The notes: generated by a model from the sequence alone, not told the origin. 64,000 nt of DNA from Pseudomonas sp. dw_358 (GCF_018449655.1 NZ_JAAVUX010000013.1:1-64000); one strand, 5' to 3'. Positions 16,555 to 25,426 are shown, counted from the first letter of the stretch. Program-made: numbers and translations.

Positions 16555-17394
16555 TTAGTAAGCCTTGCCGGTCTTGTAGAAGTTTTCGAAGCAGAAGTTG
16601 GTGGCGTCGATATAACCTTCGGCGCCGCCGCAGTCGAAACGCTCGCCTTTGAACTTGTAGGCCAGTACGCAACCGTCTTGAGCCTGTTTCATCAGCGCGT
16701 CGGTGATCTGGATTTCACCGCCTTTACCCGGAGGCGTGTTACGAATGATGTCGAAGATATCCGGGGTCAGAATGTAACGACCGATGATCGCCAGGTTCGA
16801 CGGCGCATCTTCCGGCGCGGGCTTCTCGACCATGCTGTGCACCCGATAGATGTCATCACGGATCATTTCGCCGGCAATCACACCGTACTTGTTGGTTTCC
16901 TGTGGATCGACTTCCTGGATCGCGACGATCGAGCAGCGAAACTGGTTGTAGAGCTTGACCATCTGCGCCAGCACGCCGTCACCGTCGAGGTTGACGCACA
17001 GGTCATCGGCCAGCACCACGGCGAACGGCTCGTCGCCGATCAGCGGCTGGCCGCTGAGGATAGCGTGCCCCAGACCCTTCATTTCCACCTGACGGGTGTA
17101 GGAGAAGGTGCAGTTGTCCAGCAGACGACGGATGCCGACCAGGTATTTTTCCTTGTCGGTGTTGCGAATCTGGTTTTCCAGCTCGTAGCTGATGTCGAAG
17201 TGGTCTTCCAGCGCCCGCTTGCCGCGGCCGGTGACGATGGAGATCTGGTTCAACCCGGCTTCAAGTGCTTCCTCGACGCCGTATTGGATCAGTGGCTTGT
17301 TGACCACCGGCAGCATCTCTTTAGGCATTGCCTTGGTCGCTGGCAAGAAGCGAGTACCGTAGCCGGCTGCTGGGAACAAGCATTTCTTGATCAT
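16555..17394 (-). CDS. galU: UTP--glucose-1-phosphate uridylyltransferase
   Basis: A 279-residue nucleotidyltransferase making UDP-glucose for exopolysaccharide, LPS core and osmoprotectant synthesis. The N-terminal signature MIKKCLFPAAGYGTRFLPAT and KAMPKEMLPVVNKPLI are characteristic, as are VLADDLCVN and the substrate motifs MVEKPAPEDAPSN and GERFDCGGAEGYI. Single gene with its own terminator. The start follows a GGAC sequence. Confidence 0.96.
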   Translation of the reverse strand: MIKKCLFPAAGYGTRFLPATKAMPKEMLPVVNKPLIQYGVEEALEAGLNQISIVTGRGKRALEDHFDISYELENQIRNTDKEKYLVGIRRLLDNCTFSYTRQVEMKGLGHAILSGQPLIGDEPFAVVLADDLCVNLDGDGVLAQMVKLYNQFRCSIVAIQEVDPQETNKYGVIAGEMIRDDIYRVHSMVEKPAPEDAPSNLAIIGRYILTPDIFDIIRNTPPGKGGEIQITDALMKQAQDGCVLAYKFKGERFDCGGAEGYIDATNFCFENFYKTGKAY

Positions 17395-17638
17395 AAAAGT
17401 CCTTAATAACGGGCTGTGTCACGAGGTTCGCCGCAGTCTAATCAGGCGACGAGCAGGTGACAATGGCTCGTCCCACCGCGAATGATTGGATGATAGAGAA
17501 ATCTTGTTACAGATAGTTCAACCGAGTGGTGAATATTGCCGCGGCGCCTGAATGCCACATGACAATCCCGATGCCATCTATGCGCTTGCCCGGACAACCT
17601 ATAGCATTGCGCCACTTAATCTCAAGACTCCAGCCAAA

Positions 17639-17923
17639 ATGCGTCGACTTCCCGTTCTGCTTGCCGCGATCGCTACCCTCGCCGGGTGCGCTTCAGCCAC
17701 CCCTACCTACCTCAAGAGCGGCCAGCAAGGCCTGACCATCGACTGCTCGGGCCAGGCGCTGAACTGGGACAAATGCTACGAAAAGGCCCGGCAGTCCTGC
17801 CCGAGCAGCAACTACAACATCATCGGTGCCGATGGCAAACCCGCCCCCCGCCCCGATGCCAGTCTACTGGATCAGGACCTGGGCAAGTTTCAAGTGCGCA
17901 CCTTGACCATCGAGTGCAAATAA
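17639..17923 (+). CDS. Small lipoprotein with four-cysteine motif (paralogue 2)
   Basis: A 94-residue lipoprotein with lipobox LAGC (Cys about 17). The mature part aligns with the protein at 1153-1434: GLTIDCSG, NWDKCY, QSC, and a Cys next to the C-terminal Lys, so four conserved cysteines in all. The start at 17639 gives the signal peptide (MRRLPVLLAAIATLAGC), but no good ribosome site precedes it, so initiation may be weak. Function unknown. The 244-bp gap to galU holds no other gene. Confidence 0.7.
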   Translation: MRRLPVLLAAIATLAGCASATPTYLKSGQQGLTIDCSGQALNWDKCYEKARQSCPSSNYNIIGADGKPAPRPDASLLDQDLGKFQVRTLTIECK

Positions 17924-17934
17924 CCCACTGAGGG

Positions 17935-18291
17935 TCAACCCGAAATACAGGCCGTGGCGGCCTTGCGCACGTCACCTGGGCGCAACGGGAAGTTCTGCAG
18001 GTGCTCTTGCACCTTGATGCTGCTGCCGCTGGAGCGCTCGTCGATGGTAATCACCGCCGCCGGGCCAGACGACATTTTCTGCGGCACGATCACGCGAAAA
18101 CCTTCCTTGTGTGGCTCCACCGTCGATGGCTTGCGCGTATCAGCCAGCTTGGCCACCAGGCAGTCGGTGTATTGCTTCGGGGTCTTGCCAGAAATCACAC
18201 TGAGGGTTTCGGGGCTGTGTTCAATTTCTGCCACCGACGTACATCCACTCAACACCACACCCATACCCACCACCAGCCAGGCCCACTTCAT
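17935..18291 (-). CDS. Predicted lipoprotein
   Basis: A 118-residue protein with lipobox LSGC (Cys about 17) after MKWAWLVVGMGVV. The mature domain has two cysteines (TDCLVAKL and TACISG) and a beta-rich middle (EGFRVIVPQ, AAVITIDE, SSIKVQEH), suggesting a compact disulfide-bonded periplasmic fold. Start 18291 follows GGAGATCATT; 18303 is too close to that site. Convergent with the preceding lipoprotein gene. No function assigned. Confidence 0.7.
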   Translation of the reverse strand: MKWAWLVVGMGVVLSGCTSVAEIEHSPETLSVISGKTPKQYTDCLVAKLADTRKPSTVEPHKEGFRVIVPQKMSSGPAAVITIDERSSGSSIKVQEHLQNFPLRPGDVRKAATACISG

Positions 18292-18459
18292 AATGATCTC
18301 CACAGGAAAAAAACACTAAGACCACGGTCACTGCGCTTTTACTCCCGAGCCTGCTCGAGAAGTAGCCGATCGTCGTCAGCTTGCGCATATCGGCGGCCAG
18401 TGTACACCCACGCCGTGGTATCGTTGCCGTTTGCCTGCACCTGCGTCCCGGAGACCGAC

Positions 18460-18762
18460 ATGAAATTCGTACACCAGCGCGAGCACCTCAACGAAGATGA
18501 TCTGGTGGTCATCGAGTGCTCCCAGCGCTGCAACATTCGCCTGATGAGCGACGCCAACTTCCGCAGCTTCAAGAACGGCGGGCGCCACACCTATCATGGC
18601 GGCGCGTTCGACACTTTTCCGGCGAAGATCGCTGCGCCCAGCACCGGCTTCTGGAACATCACCATCGACACCGCCGGTTCAAAACCTACCACCGCGACGC
18701 GCAAGGCCGCCTTCACGCACACCATCAAGATCGTGCGTCGCTCGACCTCCAAGTTCAGCTGA
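18460..18762 (+). CDS. DUF1883 domain protein
   Basis: A 100-residue soluble protein recognised as DUF1883 by MKFVHQREHLNEDDLVVIEC, the SDANFRSFKNG region and FPAKIAAPSTGFWNITIDT, giving a small beta-rich fold of unknown role. The start follows CCGGAGACCGAC. It is followed 29 bp later by a 53-residue ORF and then alkB-ada, possibly one transcript. Confidence 0.75.
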   Translation: MKFVHQREHLNEDDLVVIECSQRCNIRLMSDANFRSFKNGGRHTYHGGAFDTFPAKIAAPSTGFWNITIDTAGSKPTTATRKAAFTHTIKIVRRSTSKFS

Positions 18763-18791
18763 GCCCGGCTTTACCTCACCGAGTACCTGCC

Positions 18792-18953
18792 ATGACCAAA
18801 TATGTCATCCGCTACAAGCTCGACGGCGAGCGCCGTTGGGATTTCGCCCAGTTGGCCTCGGGTTCCGTCGAAGAAGCCACCGCCGCGCTGGCGCAGATCC
18901 ATGGTGACGATGCCGTCAAGATCAGCGACATTCACGTCAGCAAGGCGCTGTAA
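18792..18953 (+). CDS. Small conserved-looking protein, 53 residues
   Basis: MTKYVIRYKLDGERRWDFAQ begins a 53-residue ORF with alternating beta pattern, then a helix rich in Ala and Glu, ending VKISDIHVSKAL. The codon use matches neighbouring genes and the ORF fits tightly between the DUF1883 gene and alkB (9 bp gap). No family is recognised. A weak ribosome site precedes it. Confidence 0.55.
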   Translation: MTKYVIRYKLDGERRWDFAQLASGSVEEATAALAQIHGDDAVKISDIHVSKAL

Positions 18954-18962
18954 CCACCCACG

Positions 18963-19619
18963 ATGAAACAGGACCTGCTTGCCGAGGCCGACGCCGCCCA
19001 GCCCCCGCGCACCGAACAACTGGGCGCGCAGACCTTCGTGCTGCGCGGTTTCGCCCTGCCGCAGGTCGATGCACTGCTGCCCGAACTGCGCGCCGTGCTG
19101 GCCGCCTCGCCCTTTCGGCGCATGGTTACCCCCGGCGGCTTCACCATGTCGGTGGCCTTGAGCAACTGTGGCGCGCTGGGCTGGACCACCGACCTGGCGG
19201 GCTACCGCTACAGCGATCGCGATCCCCACAGCGGCGCGCCTTGGCCAATGCTGCCCGAGGCCATGCGGACCCTGGCCATTGCGGCGGCGGCCGAGGCCGG
19301 CTTTGCCGATTTCGACCCGGATGCCTGTCTGGTCAACCGTTATGTACCCGGGGCAAAAATGTCCCTGCACCAGGACCGCAACGAACGTGATTACAGCCAG
19401 CCAGTGGTGTCCGTCTCCCTCGGGTTACCGGCCATGTTCCTGTGGGGTGGTCAGCAGCGCAGCGACCGGCCGCAACGGGTGCCCCTGCTCCATGGCGATG
19501 TGATGGTGTGGGGTGGCGTCGACCGTCTGCGCTTTCATGGCGTGCTGGCGCTCAAGGAAGGACGCCACCCGGTGATGGGGCCGCAGCGCATCAACTTCAC
19601 CTTGCGCAGGGCCGGCTAG
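18963..19619 (+). CDS. alkB: DNA oxidative demethylase AlkB
   Basis: A 218-residue Fe(II)/2-oxoglutarate dioxygenase that removes 1-methyladenine and 3-methylcytosine lesions. The iron ligands appear as H-x-D in SLHQDRNE and a distal His in LRFHGV. The 2-oxoglutarate-binding Arg pair is in RINFTLRRAG, and substrate-lid residues are in GYRYSDRDPHSG. Length is close to E. coli AlkB (216). It precedes ada by 88 bp, reproducing the usual partnership in alkylation repair. Confidence 0.93.
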   Translation: MKQDLLAEADAAQPPRTEQLGAQTFVLRGFALPQVDALLPELRAVLAASPFRRMVTPGGFTMSVALSNCGALGWTTDLAGYRYSDRDPHSGAPWPMLPEAMRTLAIAAAAEAGFADFDPDACLVNRYVPGAKMSLHQDRNERDYSQPVVSVSLGLPAMFLWGGQQRSDRPQRVPLLHGDVMVWGGVDRLRFHGVLALKEGRHPVMGPQRINFTLRRAG

Positions 19620-19707
19620 CCACTCGATCAAACAGCGCAAGACTCGGAGTGTCCGGCGCCGAACAGCGCGTTATGCTCGCCGCTGAAACAACCTCGGAGC
19701 CCCCGTC

Positions 19708-20571
19708 ATGCCTCGCGTCGAACAGCACGCCGCCACCGTCACCGCCGCCTGTCGCAGCATCGAGAACAGCCTCGAGAGCAGCGCCGGCCTGCCTGAACTT
19801 CATACCCTGGCTGAACAGGCCGGCTTGAGCCCGGCGTACTTCCATCGCCTGTTCAAACGCCTGACCGGCTTGACCCCCCGCGACTATGCCGCCGCGCACC
19901 GCGCGCAACGGGTGCGCGAACACTTGCGCAGTGCCGACTCGGTCACCGAGGCGATCTATCAGGCGGGTTTCAACTCCAACGGGCGTTTCTATGAAGCCGC
20001 CGACCGCATGCTCGGGATGAAGCCAGCGGATTTTCGCAACGGCGGCAGCAACGCCGTGATTCACTTTGCCGTGGGCCAGTGTTCACTGGGCGCCATTCTG
20101 GTGGCCGGCAGCGAGCGCGGCGTCTGCGCCATCCTGCTGGACGACGACCCAGAGGCGCTGGTCCACGACCTGCAACAGCGCTTCCCCCGCGCCACCCTGG
20201 TGGGGGCCGACAGCGGGTTCGAACAGTGGATGGCGCAGGTCGTCGGCTTCGTCGAGGCCCCCGCGCTGGGCCTGGATCTGCCGCTGGACGTGCAAGGCAG
20301 CGCCTTCCAGCAACGGGTCTGGAACGCGCTGGCCGATATCGCCCCCGGCAGCACCGCCAGCTATGCCCAGATCGCCCGCTGCATCGGGTCACCCAACGCG
20401 GTGCGCGCGGTGGCCGGAGCTTGCGCGGCCAACCCGCTGGCGGTGGCGATCCCCTGCCATCGGGTGGTGCGCAGCGATGGCGGGCTGTCGGGCTACCGCT
20501 GGGGTATCGAGCGCAAACAGGCCCTGCTGGACCGGGAACGGCAACAGGCGCCTGATCAGAACCTGGCGTAA
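19708..20571 (+). CDS. ada: Ada-like AraC/O6-methylguanine methyltransferase lacking the phosphotriester domain
   Basis: A 287-residue protein with an AraC-type helix-turn-helix (about 20-110: LAEQAGLSPAYFHRLFKRLTG) fused to a DNA methyltransferase domain (about 115-285). The latter has the acceptor cysteine in IPCHRVVRSDGGLSGYRWG. E. coli Ada is 354 residues. The missing part is the N-terminal zinc domain whose methylated cysteine turns Ada into an activator. The repair function should be intact; its regulatory trigger must differ or be absent. Start 19708 follows TCGGAGCCCCCGTC. Confidence 0.88.
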   Translation: MPRVEQHAATVTAACRSIENSLESSAGLPELHTLAEQAGLSPAYFHRLFKRLTGLTPRDYAAAHRAQRVREHLRSADSVTEAIYQAGFNSNGRFYEAADRMLGMKPADFRNGGSNAVIHFAVGQCSLGAILVAGSERGVCAILLDDDPEALVHDLQQRFPRATLVGADSGFEQWMAQVVGFVEAPALGLDLPLDVQGSAFQQRVWNALADIAPGSTASYAQIARCIGSPNAVRAVAGACAANPLAVAIPCHRVVRSDGGLSGYRWGIERKQALLDRERQQAPDQNLA

Positions 20572-20855
20572 TTGAGCGCATCCACCAGTGCCGAGCCACC
20601 GACACCCGTCAGCGACAGCAACACGGGACAGGCGAGCGCGTCGCGCCAGCGATCAAGCGCCACCAGCGGTGACCATCAGCCGAACCGCGATATCAGGCCG
20701 TTGGCAGTGAAAACTGAGGGCAGGTATAGCCCCGCTGGCAGAAGCCGCCAGACAAGCGAAGGTTATTTTTCACCCAGACCGGAACGACCCGGCTCGCGCC
20801 AATGTCTGGAACTTAATGCCCCGCTGCACGGGGCACCTGACAAGAATGGAATCGG
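20572..20855. other. Intergenic region between ada and the sensor kinase
   Basis: 284 bp with no convincing gene. A 104-codon open frame here has no ribosome site, a Ser/Pro/Arg-rich composition, and overlaps the kinase start. A small hairpin CCCCG-CTGCA-CGGGG lies near 20820. Confidence 0.4.
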
Positions 20856-23333
20856 ATGCCTCGACCAACCCAGCACTCGACCTTGAGTTTTCTTTCCGGC
20901 GGCGGTCATGCCGGAGCCCTGATACGCCAGCAAGACTGGGCGCGGACGCCGCTTGGCCCGGCCTCTGACTGGCCCGCTTCGTTGCAGACGCTGCTGGTAG
21001 TACTGCTGGGCTCGCGCCAGCCAATGTTCGTTGCCTGGGGCCCCGCGCGCACCCTGCTCTACAACGATGCCTACAGCCAGATCCTCGAGGACCGCCACCC
21101 GGCCGCCATGGGCCGTGATTTTCTCGACGTATGGCACGACGTCCGCGAGCAAGTGCTGCCGATGGTCGAGCGCACCTACCAGGGCGAAGCCGTGCAGATG
21201 AACGACATCAGCCTGCAACTGCAGCGCCATGGCCAGTTGGAGGAAGCGCACTTCTCGTTTTCCCATACCCCGGTACGCGATGCCGATCATCAGGTGCTGG
21301 GGTTTTTCTGTGCCTGTCAGGAGACCACCGCCCAGATCATCAGCGAGCGCCGCACCATTGCCGACAGCGCACGGCAACGGCGCCTGTTCGAGCGCGCGCC
21401 CGGTTTTGTGGCGATCCTGCAAGGCCCGGAACACGTGTTCGAGTTCGCCAACGTGGCGTACTCGTTGCTGTTCGGCAACCGGGACTTCCTGGGCCGCAGC
21501 GTGCGCGAAGCCTTTCCGGAGCTCGGCGGCCAGCGTTATATCGACTGGCTCGATCAGGTTTACCGCAGCGGCGAGCGCTTGGTCTCCTCCCACGTGCCGA
21601 TTTACCTGGTGCCCGACAGCGGCGGTCCGGCCCTGCAGCACTTCCTGGATTTCATCTACGAACCGGTGATCAACGATCAGGGCGAGGTCACCGGGATCTT
21701 CGTCCAGGGCTATGATGTCAGCCAGGCCCACCGTGCCCAGCAGGACCTGCGCGTGGCCACTGACGAGTTGCGTGCGCTCAACGAGACCCTCGAAGCGCGC
21801 GTGGCCCAGCGCACCGCCGAGCGCGACCGTGTCTGGCGCAACTCCCGGGACATGCTGGCGCTCATCGACAGAAACGAGATGCTGGCTGCCGTCAACCCGG
21901 CCTGGCGCGAGGTGCTGGGGTATGAGGCGCACGAGCTGGAAGGCAGGCGCTTCCTGGAGTTCATCTGGCCCGAGGATGTGGCCGCCACCTCGCACCATTT
22001 CCATGAAGTGGCCGGGGTTTGCTCCGACGTCTTCGAGAACCGCTATCGACACAAGGACGGTACGCCCCGCTGGATCTCCTGGCAGACCGTCAAGGAAGGC
22101 GATCTGTACTACGCCTACGGCCGCCACGTCACCATGGAAAAGGCCCAGGCTGCCGCGCTGCGCCATGCCGAAGAGCACCTGCGCCAGGCGCAGAAGATGG
22201 AAACTGTCGGACAACTCACCGGCGGCATTGCTCACGACTTCAACAACCTGCTGCTGGGCATCACCGGCTCCCTGGAGCTGATTCAGAAACGCATCAACAA
22301 GGGCAGCACGACCAACCTGGAGCGGCTCATAGACGGTGCCATGCATTCGGCCACCCGTGCGGCAGGTCTGACCCATCGTTTGCTGGCGTTCGCCCGGCGT
22401 CAGCCACTGGTGCCCAAGCCTACCGACGTCACGGCGCTGCTGCTGGGCATGGAGGACCTGCTGCAACGCACCCTGGGTCCCCAGTATCAGTTGGACCTGG
22501 CGGGCGCCGCCGACCTGTGGCCGACCCTGTGCGACCCCCATCAACTGGAAAGTGCCATCCTCAATGTGGTGATCAATGCCCGGGACGCCATGCCTCAGGG
22601 CGGCCAGATTCAGGTGGTGGTCAGCAACCAGCGCATCGAGGCCGACATGCTGGTGGTGGGCTCGGACATCAGCTCGGGCGATTACGTCAGTGTCTGCATC
22701 CAGGACCACGGCACCGGCATGCCGGCTGACGTGCGCCTGCGCGCCATCGAGCCGTTCTTCACCACCAAGCCGCTGGGCCAGGGCACCGGGCTGGGGCTGT
22801 CGATGGTGTATGGCTTCGCCAAGCAGAGCGAGGGCCATCTGGACATTCAGTCCAGGCCAGGCCAAGGCACCTCGGTGGCCATCCTGCTGCCCCGCTACGG
22901 CGGCGAACTGGAAATGCCGGTTGCACCGCTGGAGCACCGCGAGCCGGGACACCATAGCGAGGCCGTAGTCTTGCTGGTGGAAGACGAGCCGGCCATCCGC
23001 CAGTTGATCACCGGCTCACTGGAGGAACTGGGCTGCACGGTGTTTACCGCCGCCGACGGCCTGACTGGCCTGCAGCTGGTGGAGTCCCATGATCATTTCG
23101 ACTTGTTGATCACCGACCTGGGCCTGCCCGGCCTCAACGGCCGTCAGTTGGCCGAACGGGCGGTGCAGCTGCGCCCGACCCTGCCGGTAATGATCATCAC
23201 CGGCTACGCCCAGGACGCGACCCTGGCCAAGGGTTTTCTCACCGATGGCATGGAAATGATGACCAAGCCGTTTGCCCTGACCACCTTTACCCGCAATGTC
23301 TGTCGCCTGCTGCGCCGCACGGGCGAGGCGTGA
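20856..23333 (+). CDS. Hybrid sensor histidine kinase (PAS-PAS-HisKA-HATPase-REC)
   Basis: An 825-residue soluble hybrid kinase with no transmembrane segments. N-terminal PAS/GAF-like sensory regions span about 30-290, then a coiled coil (290-325) and a PAS domain (about 330-435). HisKA has the H-box GGIAHDFNNLLLGITG with phospho-acceptor H460. The ATPase shows NVVINARDAMP, DHGTGM and GTGLGLSMVYGF. A receiver follows, with acidic VEDEPA, D754 in LITDLGLPG and Lys in MTKPF. No separate response regulator is next to it, so output is through an unlinked partner. The ligand is unknown. Confidence 0.9.
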   Translation: MPRPTQHSTLSFLSGGGHAGALIRQQDWARTPLGPASDWPASLQTLLVVLLGSRQPMFVAWGPARTLLYNDAYSQILEDRHPAAMGRDFLDVWHDVREQVLPMVERTYQGEAVQMNDISLQLQRHGQLEEAHFSFSHTPVRDADHQVLGFFCACQETTAQIISERRTIADSARQRRLFERAPGFVAILQGPEHVFEFANVAYSLLFGNRDFLGRSVREAFPELGGQRYIDWLDQVYRSGERLVSSHVPIYLVPDSGGPALQHFLDFIYEPVINDQGEVTGIFVQGYDVSQAHRAQQDLRVATDELRALNETLEARVAQRTAERDRVWRNSRDMLALIDRNEMLAAVNPAWREVLGYEAHELEGRRFLEFIWPEDVAATSHHFHEVAGVCSDVFENRYRHKDGTPRWISWQTVKEGDLYYAYGRHVTMEKAQAAALRHAEEHLRQAQKMETVGQLTGGIAHDFNNLLLGITGSLELIQKRINKGSTTNLERLIDGAMHSATRAAGLTHRLLAFARRQPLVPKPTDVTALLLGMEDLLQRTLGPQYQLDLAGAADLWPTLCDPHQLESAILNVVINARDAMPQGGQIQVVVSNQRIEADMLVVGSDISSGDYVSVCIQDHGTGMPADVRLRAIEPFFTTKPLGQGTGLGLSMVYGFAKQSEGHLDIQSRPGQGTSVAILLPRYGGELEMPVAPLEHREPGHHSEAVVLLVEDEPAIRQLITGSLEELGCTVFTAADGLTGLQLVESHDHFDLLITDLGLPGLNGRQLAERAVQLRPTLPVMIITGYAQDATLAKGFLTDGMEMMTKPFALTTFTRNVCRLLRRTGEA

Positions 23334-23385
23334 CCCTCAACAGAAAAATCGAATAGCCTGAAAAGCTTCGGGCAGGAGCATCACC

Positions 23386-23583
23386 ATGCAAGGCATGAAA
23401 CTGATCATCGAAGACTGGGACGGCGACGGCGCACTGCGCTTGCCGGACGAAGTGTTGCAGGAGCTGGGGGTGGACGTCGGCGACAGCCTGTACATCGTCG
23501 AAGCCGATGCGGCGGCGCAGACGCTGGTGCTGTCGACACGGGCCAAGGTGCGTGACCGGCTGGATGATCTGCTGGAAGGCTGA
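23386..23583 (+). CDS. AbrB/MazE-like small DNA-binding protein
   Basis: A 65-residue protein with the swapped-hairpin AbrB pattern: LIIEDWDGDGALRLPDEVLQ, then LGVDVGDSLYIVEAD and a hydrophobic strand TLVLST. This is the fold of MazE-type antitoxins and AbrB regulators. No toxin ORF follows, only a REP-like element and a convergent gene. Start 23386 follows GGAGCATCACC; 23395 is an alternative. Likely an orphan transcription factor or antitoxin relic. Confidence 0.7.
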   Translation: MQGMKLIIEDWDGDGALRLPDEVLQELGVDVGDSLYIVEADAAAQTLVLSTRAKVRDRLDDLLEG

Positions 23584-23612
23584 TCCGGGCCGCCGTCGGT
23601 GCAGGATCCCCA

Positions 23613-23675
23613 GCCCGCGATGACTATCACGCTTTTTTTCCAGGTGACGCCATCGCGGGCTTCGCGTGCTCCTAC
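23613..23675. repeat. REP-like inverted repeat
   Basis: GCCCGCGATG (23613-23622) pairs with CATCGCGGGC (23651-23660), the latter continuing as TTCGCGTGCTCCTAC. It sits between convergent genes and has an internal T8 stretch, so it may also end transcription. Confidence 0.65.
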
Positions 23676-24628
23676 GCGGTGACCAACCCCACCACCTTCT
23701 GCCCGGCAAACGCCGCCGCCAGGCTGGCCAGCACCATCTCGCCCATGCGTGTGCGGGTCTGCTCGGTGGCGCTGGCCCGGTGGGGCTGCAACACCACGTT
23801 GTCCAGGGCGTACAGCGCCGGCGGCACGTTGGGCTCGTCGACGAACACATCCAGGCCTGCCCCGGCGATAAGGCCCTGCCGCAAGGCCGCCACCAGGTCC
23901 GCTTCGTTGACCAGCCGCCCGCGGGCCACGTTGATGAGATAGCCCTCGGCGCCCAAAGCGTCCAGTACCTTGGCATCGATCAAACCTTCGGCCTTGTCGG
24001 CCGCTGCTGCCAGCACCAGCGCATCGCTTTGCCGGGCCAGCTCTACCAGATCACTGATAAAGGTGTAAGGCACATCCCCCATGGCATGCAGGTCGGTGTA
24101 GCTGATCGGGCAACCGAAAGCGGCCGCGCGCACCGCCACCGCTCGCCCGACCCTGCCCATACCGACGATGCCCACGCGCATGCCACTGAACTGCCGCGCC
24201 AAAGGGATCGGCGCCAACGGCGTCCTGCTTTGCGGCCACAGACCGGCGCGCACGAAGCGATCGGCTGTGCACAGGCCGCGACAAGTCGCCAGCAACAAAC
24301 CGAGCGCCAGGTCCGCAACGTCCTCGGTCAGCGCCCCGATCGTCGCGCTGACCTGAATGCCCCGGTCCCGGGTATAGGCCAAGTCCACCGCATCAGTGCC
24401 TACGCCATTGACGGCCACCACCTCAAGGCGCGGCAGTTGCTCCATGACTTCGCGGGTGATCCCGGTGTGGCCACCGGTGACCACACCGCGAATGGCGGCG
24501 CCGTGCTCACGCAGGTAGGCGGCCTTGTCCGTCTGTTCGTAATAGCGCCGCACCGTGTAGATCTCGGCCAGCTGGTCGCGTACCGAAGCAATCAGGATAG
24601 GGCTCAGTTGCAGGATTTCAGGCTTCAT
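23672..24628 (-). CDS. D-2-hydroxyacid dehydrogenase family protein
   Basis: A 318-residue NAD(P)-dependent dehydrogenase of the glyoxylate/hydroxypyruvate reductase type. The cofactor motif is MRVGIVGMGRVGRAVAVRAA, and catalytic regions NVARGRLVNEADLV, LDVFVDEP and LQPHRASAT (His base) are all present. Start 24628 follows a perfect AGGAGG. It is the last gene of a minus-strand cluster with an SDR, a FAH-family hydrolase and an MFS permease. It would interconvert a 2-keto and 2-hydroxy acid in that pathway; the substrate is not known. Confidence 0.88.
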   Translation of the reverse strand: MKPEILQLSPILIASVRDQLAEIYTVRRYYEQTDKAAYLREHGAAIRGVVTGGHTGITREVMEQLPRLEVVAVNGVGTDAVDLAYTRDRGIQVSATIGALTEDVADLALGLLLATCRGLCTADRFVRAGLWPQSRTPLAPIPLARQFSGMRVGIVGMGRVGRAVAVRAAAFGCPISYTDLHAMGDVPYTFISDLVELARQSDALVLAAAADKAEGLIDAKVLDALGAEGYLINVARGRLVNEADLVAALRQGLIAGAGLDVFVDEPNVPPALYALDNVVLQPHRASATEQTRTRMGEMVLASLAAAFAGQKVVGLVTA

Positions 24629-24655
24629 TGAAGACCTCCTCAAAGGGATGAAACG

Positions 24656-25426
24656 TCAGCCGCGGCCGACAAAAGGCATGTGGGTGGCCATGACCGTCAT
24701 GTTCAGCACGTTGGCCGACAGCGGCAGCCCGGCGATGTAACGCACCGCATCGGCGACATGCTTGACGTCCACCATGGGCTCCACGGCGATGCTGCCGTTG
24801 GCCTGGCGCACGCCCTTGGTCATGCGCACCGACAGGTCGGTCAAGGCGTTGCCGATGTCGATCTGGCTGCAGGCGATGTTGAACTCGCGCCCGTCCAGCG
24901 CCAGGCTCTTGGTGATCCCCAGCACCGCGTGCTTGCTCGCGGTGTACGGCGCGGTGAACGGCCGTGGCACGTGGGCGGAGATCGAACCATTGTTGATGAT
25001 CCTGCCGCCTTGCGGCACTTGCCGACGCATCAGGCCAAAGGCCTCGCGGCAGCACAGGAATACCCCGGTGACGTTGGTGTTGAGCACGTTCAACCAGTTG
25101 TCCACGTCCAGCTCGTCCACCGGCACGGCAGGGGCATTGATGCCGGCGTTGTTGAAAATCACGTCCAGACGGCCATAGACCTCCTCCACGGTTGCCATCA
25201 AGGCTTTGACGCTGGCCGGGTCGCGCACGTCGGTGACCACGGCCAGCGCCTCGCCGCCTTCAGCCCGGGCCTGCTCGACCAGGGCCTGCAAGGGCTCGAT
25301 GCGGCGCCCGGCCAGCACCACTTTGAAACCGTCGGCCAACAGCCCGAGGGCCACGGAACGGCCAATGCCGCTACCGGCGCCGGTGACCAAGGCAATCTTG
25401 TGCAGTTGTTGCGAATCCTGGCTCAT
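24656..25426 (-). CDS. Short-chain dehydrogenase/reductase
   Basis: A 256-residue Rossmann-fold oxidoreductase: cofactor motif VTGAGSGIGRSVALG, NNAG at about 90, catalytic Ser in NNGSISAH and Y-x3-K in YTASKH. ARG-ARG after the second strand (LAGRRIEPL) suggests NADP preference. Start ATG 25426 follows AGGAG; the GTG at 25435 is inside that ribosome site and is rejected. The gene lies 27 bp before the hydroxyacid dehydrogenase gene. Substrate unknown, probably a sugar-acid or hydroxy-acid intermediate. Confidence 0.88.
   Translation of the reverse strand: MSQDSQQLHKIALVTGAGSGIGRSVALGLLADGFKVVLAGRRIEPLQALVEQARAEGGEALAVVTDVRDPASVKALMATVEEVYGRLDVIFNNAGINAPAVPVDELDVDNWLNVLNTNVTGVFLCCREAFGLMRRQVPQGGRIINNGSISAHVPRPFTAPYTASKHAVLGITKSLALDGREFNIACSQIDIGNALTDLSVRMTKGVRQANGSIAVEPMVDVKHVADAVRYIAGLPLSANVLNMTVMATHMPFVGRG

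Noticed and set aside
20572..20886. 104-codon frame after ada
   Set aside because: No ribosome site, low-complexity Ser/Pro/Arg composition, overlaps the kinase start.
20763..22955. 730-codon minus-strand frame over the histidine kinase
   Set aside because: Lies wholly opposite a kinase with all motifs intact; composition (His/Gln/Val/Gly-rich) is typical of antisense frames.
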